Assembly: GCF_002909445.1 (NCBI RefSeq)
Contig: NZ_PPXC01000007.1
Span: 124,001-188,000, forward strand
Direction of reading: 5' to 3'
From: Arthrobacter glacialis
Lineage (GTDB): Bacteria; Actinomycetota; Actinomycetes; Actinomycetales; Micrococcaceae
Length of the DNA stretch: 64,000 nucleotides
How positions within the stretch are numbered: position 1 is the first letter of the stretch; every line of letters begins with the position of its first letter. The position numbers and the translations under genes are program-made. The notes beneath the pieces were generated by a model that saw nothing but the letters and a program-made list of their open reading frames with translations, made no database searches and was not told where the DNA came from. Below are positions 58,886 through 64,000 of this stretch, piece by piece.

Positions 58886-59020
58886 TTACGCTGCTGCTTG
58901 TTCGGTTTGATTTTGGTACCCGGTTAGGGCTCGTGCTGGTGGCCTTCCCTGATTGTTGGCATGAGGCCGGCGGCGGTTGCACCAAGACTCGATGTACTCC
59001 ATGACGGCGAGAGGAAACCA
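58886..59020 (-). mobile_element. Remnant of an IS3-family transposase (OrfB C-terminus)
   Basis: Minus strand reading gives WFPLAVMEYIESWCNRRRPH, then an ARALTGYQNQTEQAAA ending at a TAA. VMEYIESWYNRRRPH followed by P.ARAL..YQN is the usual C-terminal end of IS3-group transposases. Nothing of the DDE core or OrfA is found upstream. It lies 360 bases from the comEC break and is the likely trace of the event that cut the gene. Confidence 0.7.
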
Positions 59021-59460
59021 CATTTGTATCGTGGATGATGCTGGCTACGAATTGCTAGTCGGCGACCGTCCGGCCCCCTGCATTCAAAGTCACCCTCCAA
59101 AAGACTTCACCTCTTGACCCCTTCGCACGGGTTGTCTACGGCTGTGACTCATCCATAAGACCAGTAGCCGCATTCTGCGTCAATTGAAGGCCACGGCACA
59201 GGTGACGGACATACATCAGGTTCCTGACCACCATTGAAAAGGCGTTGAATAGAGGCTAAGACATGCCGGATTCCGAACGATGATGGTCAGCGGGCAACTT
59301 CAGGAAGGACAGGGGAAGTCTTGAGTAGCTAGGCATCATACATTTGAGGTATCACCCACCATGGGACACCCAGGCATCGACGGGCCAACAACAATATGCA
59401 GGACCTGAGCAATTCTGACTTTTGGGGCCTACCTCGGATGTACCACTTATGTAAGCCAAG
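59021..59460. other. Intergenic region next to the IS remnant
   Basis: No gene is recognised on either strand of this 440-base stretch. One minus-strand frame reads VRNLMYVRHLCRGLQLTQNA, which resembles no family I know. It may be part of the decayed insertion. Confidence 0.4.
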
Positions 59461-61440
59461 TTAGTTCTCTTGATCGCTACTCTGGTCTCCAGCTAGGAGT
59501 CCTAGCGGGATGACATCCCCATGGTGTCGGCGGAGATAGTCTCTTGCATCGTCGAGCGACGGGTCGTGTTGCAGACTTTTCTGGAAGTAGTCTAGCCTTC
59601 GCTTCGCGTCGTCGATGATCTGACCCCAGTCACGGACCCAAACACGAACCTTCGCACCGGGTGCGTCGGGAAGATCCGGCTGGAATACGAGACCTCGTTC
59701 CCTGCCGACCTGATTCGCTTCTTGCCGAACGTCATCGTCGATCTTGCTTGTGACAAGCCAGAAATCCCATTCGGTCGTTGTGCTTGCAAACTGCGGGTCT
59801 CTGGCCACGGCTTTGGCATAAGCCTTGATCTGGGTAAGTTCCTTCAACCCGGCCACAATCTTGGGGGCTTTCAACTCGACCACGAGATGTCGATTACGGT
59901 CGTGCTCAGTAGCTGCGGCCGAAAGCAAAAGGTCGACACGGGCTTGCTTCCCATCGAGTAGTTTCACGGGAGTGGTATCGCGGCGTGTTTCGCCGAGAAC
60001 TTCCAAGTGTCGCCCTAGGACGGCAGTGAGGCCTCGCTCGCTGATCATGAGGTTGTGTTGCTCACCAAACACCCAAAGTTCGCTCTCAAGGATTTGGTGG
60101 AGGTGGGCCCGCTCCCCCACCATCTTGCTAGCTTCGGGGTCGAAGACCATCAGTTCGAGAGCTCTGAGGAACTCAAGCCGATTCGTGACGTTACTCGAAG
60201 CTTGGATGACCCGAGACAAGCTGGTGCGATTCAGCAGACGATCGAGCTGTTCGCGCTCATCGGCAGGCAGGCCGACGTACTCGTCTAGGAGAGCGGAAAC
60301 GTCACTCGGGCGTTGCTGGATTGACTCTCGCAGGAGCCCTAAGGTCAATTTCTTCTGTTGTCTGGTCTTGGGTATATGCCTACGAATCGAGGTCGCTACA
60401 ACGTCGAATGTCGCGCGCTCTACCTTCTCCTCTTCAGTCATTGGCTCGCCGTCGTAGGGGTAGACGTTGCCCGATTTCCAGTCCTCGACCAGTTCACGGC
60501 GGCGCTGAGCTCGGCGTGCCTCAAAGTGAGCTTGGAGAACCCGGTCGATCTCGTTGATGAGGACCCCGAGAACAGAAGAGGTAGTCTCCAGACTCGCCAA
60601 TATCCACTCATTGTGATGCTGAGGCATCTCGTCCCAGACAACATACGCAGAGTACTGGAAATCGGCAGCTGGCGCAGTGTCAAGTGTGTCAACTGGGACG
60701 CCCGCACCGTCACAGAGATGGATGGAACGCTCGTTAGCGTCCTTCCATTCAATTATCCGCAATACGGCACTTCGAGTGACGCCGTCGTGCTCCCACTCGA
60801 GATCATAAGTTGTTTCGTCTTCGATGTTGTCACGGGGTTGAACTCGGGTTCCGTTGTAGGTGACGTCAATGTCCGGGCGTGCAATGAGATATGGGGCAAG
60901 CGTAGCTGTAACGCGGTCCAATGCTCTGTTACTGTCGAGGCGGTCCAGAGAGTCACGGCCCGCGGCCAAAAATTTGGTACCCGTGCGTGCGTCAGTGTTC
61001 GTAGGGCCGGTGGAATCGAAATCATTTCGGCTTGCGGAATTCGCCCTAATAATCGACTTTAGGCGCTTTCCGTCGGTGCTGTCGGCAACGGTGTCCCAGG
61101 AGATTTGAGTACCCAGTGCGAACGCCCTTAGTCGACCTTGACCGAGACGGCCGTGTAGTGGGCGTTCCTCACCCTTACTTCCTTGGGCCTTCCGCTTCCA
61201 AGAATTGCCGACCCAGCGGAACGCGGTGGCCAGCTCTTCCGGGGCCATCCCGTGACCGTTGTCGGTGATTTCGACACCGATAACACCTTCGGCCTGATTA
61301 CGGTGCAACGTAACGTCAACGGCATGCGCGTCTGCGTCGAGGCTATTCCAGACAAGTTCAATGACGGCTTTCACCGGGTCATTCTCATAAGCGAGCCGCT
61401 GAACAAGATCATTGCCAGCTTCGAGTTTAATCCTTACCAT
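59461..61440 (-). CDS. GHKL ATPase fused to a PD-(D/E)XK-like nuclease domain
   Basis: This 659-residue protein has two parts. The N-terminal third has the GHKL (Hsp90/MutL/MORC-type) ATP site: E28/N32 in IELVWNSLDADA, DNGHGM (D60-G64), and a GRLGQGRLRAFALG lid (97-110). A middle region (about 220-430) is helical and charged. The C-terminal part (about 450-610) has the layout of a PD-(D/E)XK nuclease: E454, D503 in RVDLLLS, VVELKAP with E522 and K524, then Q537 and Y541, like DUF4263/Shedu-type domains. ATP-gated nucleases of this build are associated with anti-phage or restriction systems. The start sits at the end of the open frame. Both domain calls are by motif, not by search. Confidence 0.8.
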   Translation of the reverse strand: MVRIKLEAGNDLVQRLAYENDPVKAVIELVWNSLDADAHAVDVTLHRNQAEGVIGVEITDNGHGMAPEELATAFRWVGNSWKRKAQGSKGEERPLHGRLGQGRLRAFALGTQISWDTVADSTDGKRLKSIIRANSASRNDFDSTGPTNTDARTGTKFLAAGRDSLDRLDSNRALDRVTATLAPYLIARPDIDVTYNGTRVQPRDNIEDETTYDLEWEHDGVTRSAVLRIIEWKDANERSIHLCDGAGVPVDTLDTAPAADFQYSAYVVWDEMPQHHNEWILASLETTSSVLGVLINEIDRVLQAHFEARRAQRRRELVEDWKSGNVYPYDGEPMTEEEKVERATFDVVATSIRRHIPKTRQQKKLTLGLLRESIQQRPSDVSALLDEYVGLPADEREQLDRLLNRTSLSRVIQASSNVTNRLEFLRALELMVFDPEASKMVGERAHLHQILESELWVFGEQHNLMISERGLTAVLGRHLEVLGETRRDTTPVKLLDGKQARVDLLLSAAATEHDRNRHLVVELKAPKIVAGLKELTQIKAYAKAVARDPQFASTTTEWDFWLVTSKIDDDVRQEANQVGRERGLVFQPDLPDAPGAKVRVWVRDWGQIIDDAKRRLDYFQKSLQHDPSLDDARDYLRRHHGDVIPLGLLAGDQSSDQEN

Positions 61441-61561
61441 TCCTCAATCTTTCCATTGAGCACAGACATGATGCCCCGAGCATTCACTCAGTTACGAGAC
61501 GAAAATCTTTTAAGACGCCCGGTGACCCATGAGGAAATCGTCGACGGATGTATCCGTCAAC

Positions 61562-61599
61562 GATACGCCCCGATGCCACGAGTGGCATCGGGGCGTATC
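61562..61599. terminator. Perfect 18-bp hairpin with two-base loop
   Basis: The arms GATACGCCCCGATGCCAC and its complement are separated by GA. It follows the acidic-protein gene (minus strand) by 25 bases and would separate its transcript from that of the GHKL gene. A smaller palindrome (GACGGAT/ATCCGTC) is adjacent at 61543-61558. Confidence 0.85.
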
Positions 61600-61624
61600 A
61601 CGGCAGTCTTTAAATTCGGTGCTT

Positions 61625-62026
61625 TCAGGCGGACCCATCATCCGGTACATCGTCACCGAACCACTCTAGGCTCGATGGTTCAGGTGCGTCGAAGCCGGCT
61701 TTCTTAACACGATCAACCACCTCTTCCAAGTCCGTCATGGCATCTTCCCAGCCGATCCCCTGCAATCGATCAACGACAATACCAACTACCTGACGCGCCA
61801 CGGCAGCACTCTCCGCAAGGACCCCAGGTATTCCCGGGATTTCCACGACTTCATCTTCGTCAATGTCATAGAGGTCATAGAGGTCATTCTCGATCGCATC
61901 GAGATGCTGCGCACCCAGTTCAATATCCGGGTGAGTGGGCGCGTCGTTCGCATCGCGAAGGCTTCGTGCGAATACCTTGGCGGCGTCAGCGAGGTCACGC
62001 GCAAAATCAGAGTAATCAGTTGTCAT
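61625..62026 (-). CDS. Small acidic protein of unknown function
   Basis: This 133-residue protein is strongly acidic (IENDLYDLYDIDEDEVVEIPGIPG in the middle; an acidic C-terminus) and mostly helical, with a start MTTDYSDFARDLADAAKVFA. No family is recognised. It precedes the GHKL-nuclease gene on the same strand, with a strong hairpin between. Acidic partners of nucleases or DNA mimics have such composition, but this is speculation. The ATG has no clear ribosome-binding site. Confidence 0.6.
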   Translation of the reverse strand: MTTDYSDFARDLADAAKVFARSLRDANDAPTHPDIELGAQHLDAIENDLYDLYDIDEDEVVEIPGIPGVLAESAAVARQVVGIVVDRLQGIGWEDAMTDLEEVVDRVKKAGFDAPEPSSLEWFGDDVPDDGSA

Positions 62027-62558
62027 ACGTACAATCTTGCATGCATTCCAGCTGCCCACGGGATGCCGCGCCGGTTGTGATTTAGAGTCGCCTAAGCGAC
62101 AGCACCCTCGCCTCGATGACAGAGTCGATCACGTGCCTGATTCATTGGGTTGGCCTCCTATGCCTCATCGAGTTCGAGCAGGTCTGCGCCTTGTGAAAGA
62201 AACATGACTCAACCAAACGAGCACGCACTTTCAACAGCAATTGGCCGGGTTGCGTCGGCTACAGCACGTGCACGCCCGAAGAGATCCAGCCGGACGACTA
62301 TCGACTCCCGCCTTGGCGCTCTGCAAGCCTATGAGACGCGGCTGGGAGCTATCCCGGATAGTGGAAGCCCCCATGTCAACTAAACCTTGAGTAGACCCAA
62401 CCTTGGGCGCACACTCCGGAACAACGGGCCTGAGCTCATCGAACTCGCTGAGTGACTCGCTTGCCGCAGCGCAAATTGACTCCCTCAATGAGAGAGAATC
62501 AGAGGGCTCGCCATAGACCTCGCAGGCGCAACCATAGCGTCGGGAAAGGAACTGCCTC
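62027..62558. other. Intergenic region between divergent accessory genes
   Basis: This 530-base stretch holds short open frames on both strands, the longest on the minus strand (about 134 codons to 62231) and a 59-codon plus-strand frame starting at 62204. Neither has a good ribosome-binding site or a recognisable motif. It should contain the promoters of the acidic gene and of the AlbA_2 gene. Confidence 0.4.
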
Positions 62559-63911
62559 TTGGATACCACCAGGCCCCCACACGGAGAACGACAGCGTAAG
62601 GCCTTGCTGGCGGAGATTCTGGCAGGCGGCGACACTGCCGAGAAGCACTATCTGGAAATCAAACGGCAGCTGGATTTCTCATCAAAGGAAGAAACCACAA
62701 AGTTAGCCAAGTTCATACTGGGCGCTGCCAACCGTCTTCCCGCGACGGCCGATCGCCACTTTGGCGGCTATGCGGTCATGGTCATTGGGGCCGAGAAGGG
62801 CGGCCTGCCAGGCGTCCCAGCAGGGACGGAAGTGCTCGACATAGAGCAGAAAATCAACAAATTTCTACTCCCGGGCGGACCGCAATGGGAGCTGGAACGG
62901 GCACCAGCCGATAATCCTGGCCAGGAAGTCCTGTTTATCTTGGTGGACCCTCCCCAAGACGGTGATCCCATCTACCTTTGCCGGGCCGAGTACCAAGGGG
63001 AAAAATCCTTGCCAGGCAAAGTCAAGGTCAATCTCAGCAACGGCGACATTTACGTCCGGGCGCAGGGGCAGACGAGGAAAGCAACGGCTCCTGAAATTGA
63101 CGACTTAGTGACCCGCGCCGGCAAAAAATCCCTGCCCATGCCGGAACTCACGATAACTCTGGAGGGAGACGCCCACCATCTCGACCTTACGCCGGAACGG
63201 CTGAATCACTTCATCGACAGCCGGGTTGAAAAGGCGAGAACTGAGCACCTGTCACTTCCTGCTTCAGCGGCGGCTCAAGGGAGCCCGCTTTTCGCGGGGT
63301 TGAGCGCGCAGATGCTGCTGGGGTTGAACTCCTCTTCGCTGTCGCCGGAGGCTTTCAATCGGCAAGCCCTCGAATGGGAAAAGCAGATCCGTGCCGAATG
63401 GCAGGAGAACCTCGGAAGAATAGCCGGGGCGGCATTTCCGGGGCTAGTTATCCAGCTTGGAAACCGCCAATCCAACTTCTTGGAAGCGGTACGCTTCGAT
63501 TTGACGCTCAAAGACGCGTATGGGGTGAATACCGAGGACGCCGAGGATGTCACCCCTAAAAAACTTTTCCCCCCAGTCATCACGAGACGAAGTCCGTTTG
63601 ATCATGGCTTGGGCTTGTTGGCGCCTAATTTCAACGGCATCGGGTCCGCATTGTCTCGGTATCCGCTGAAGTGGAAGAACGTCGGACAAAACCTGCACAT
63701 CACCATCGAACTGGATCAGCTTAGACCTGGAACCCCCTGGGCTAGTGACGACGATGATCTCGTTGTAATCTCCTTGAATCACGTCACCACGCTGTCGGGT
63801 ACCTGGCGAGCCACCGTCCGCGGGCACCATGAAGCCTTTGAAGGTGATGTCTCTTTGCCTGTGCATCCGGAACAGAATATCAACACGCTCTACCAACAGT
63901 TGAACCTCTAA
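62559..63911 (+). CDS. AlbA_2 (Schlafen-type) domain protein
   Basis: This 450-residue protein has an N-terminal AlbA_2 domain (about 27-185): YLEIKRQLDFSSKE with the E33-x-K35 pair, KFILGAANR, GGYAVMVIGAEKGG, FILVDPP and a closing GDIYVRAQGQTRKATAPEI strand. The rest (200-450) is of unknown type, with a long helix (ALEWEKQIRAEWQENLGRIAG) and a beta-rich C-terminal half. AlbA_2 domains are the bacterial relatives of Schlafen nucleases and occur in defence systems and regulators. The TTG start follows GGAAAGGA. It is divergent from the acidic gene. Confidence 0.75.
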   Translation: MDTTRPPHGERQRKALLAEILAGGDTAEKHYLEIKRQLDFSSKEETTKLAKFILGAANRLPATADRHFGGYAVMVIGAEKGGLPGVPAGTEVLDIEQKINKFLLPGGPQWELERAPADNPGQEVLFILVDPPQDGDPIYLCRAEYQGEKSLPGKVKVNLSNGDIYVRAQGQTRKATAPEIDDLVTRAGKKSLPMPELTITLEGDAHHLDLTPERLNHFIDSRVEKARTEHLSLPASAAAQGSPLFAGLSAQMLLGLNSSSLSPEAFNRQALEWEKQIRAEWQENLGRIAGAAFPGLVIQLGNRQSNFLEAVRFDLTLKDAYGVNTEDAEDVTPKKLFPPVITRRSPFDHGLGLLAPNFNGIGSALSRYPLKWKNVGQNLHITIELDQLRPGTPWASDDDDLVVISLNHVTTLSGTWRATVRGHHEAFEGDVSLPVHPEQNINTLYQQLNL

Positions 63912-63936
63912 GAACCCACCTATCGATGTAGGTTAC

Positions 63937-63964
63937 CCGGCAGCTGCGATTCCTCCGCTGCCGG
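63937..63964. terminator. Hairpin after the AlbA_2 gene
   Basis: An 8-bp stem (CCGGCAGC with GCTGCCGG) closes a 12-base loop, 25 bases after the stop. No T-run follows, so its activity as terminator is uncertain. Confidence 0.45.
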
Positions 63965-64000
63965 CTAGGGCCGCAGCCGCGGATACCTGACGGCAAGACG

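Noticed and set aside
62231-62635. 134-codon minus-strand frame between the acidic and AlbA_2 genes
   Set aside because: It overlaps the beginning of the AlbA_2 gene, has no ribosome-binding site and no recognisable motif.

Overview
The window looks like chromosome of a high-GC Gram-positive actinobacterium of the Micrococcaceae, most likely Arthrobacter or a close relative. The evidence is the split actinobacterial respiratory set (qcrCAB with a diheme cytochrome, plus ctaCDEF), several families largely confined to actinobacteria (DUF3043, DUF3054, DUF3097, DUF1990, DUF6325), frequent GTG starts, many GTGA/ATGA overlaps, many genes that look leaderless, and the gene order lepA-hemW-DUF3097-hrcA-dnaJ-rsmE-phoH-ybeY-era-recO-uppS. 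No database search was possible, so all family names rest on recognised motifs and overall similarity.

1-8.5 kb is a loose accessory stretch. It holds a PhzF-like enzyme, a sortase-anchored surface protein with a Thr/Asp-rich stalk, an Hsp31-like protein, a 27-residue membrane peptide, long hairpins and at least two decayed genes (a 2'-5' RNA ligase relative and an IS1595-type transposase). A SHOCT/DUF6325 pair and a translationally coupled pair of unknown genes follow. 8.6-16.6 kb carries a permease, an AlkD-like repair protein, small START-like and VOC proteins, a DHA2-type exporter, DUF3054, a RAM-domain protein and cutC.

16.6-27.2 kb is the respiratory core. trpD and ctaE are divergent, ctaE-qcrC-qcrA-qcrB run forward, and ctaC-ctaD-ctaF run in reverse from the far side of a GntR regulator/HPr pair, with erpA next to them. 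Together these encode the cytochrome bcc-aa3 supercomplex. 27.2-36.4 kb has an M20 dipeptidase, DUF3043, an aldo/keto reductase, pyrD, a flavin dehydrogenase overlapping an alpha/beta hydrolase, uppS and recO. 36.4-42.1 kb has leuA with a leucine-rich leader peptide, an M13 peptidase and an LCP protein. 42.2-57.5 kb is conserved housekeeping: era, a CBS-domain protein, ybeY, phoH, rsmE, dnaJ, hrcA with a CIRCE operator, hemW, lepA, a PemK-like protein, rpsT and holA.

At 58.5 kb the conserved order breaks. comEC, expected upstream of holA, keeps only its C-terminal membrane part, cut at the VSGANC motif and followed by foreign sequence with an IS3-family remnant. Beyond this lie a GHKL ATPase fused to a PD-(D/E)XK-like nuclease, a small acidic protein and an AlbA_2 (Schlafen-type) protein. 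This is the best candidate for an undescribed, possibly defensive, module. A second theme is a set of very long, nearly perfect hairpins behind or between genes, several at convergent gene ends.
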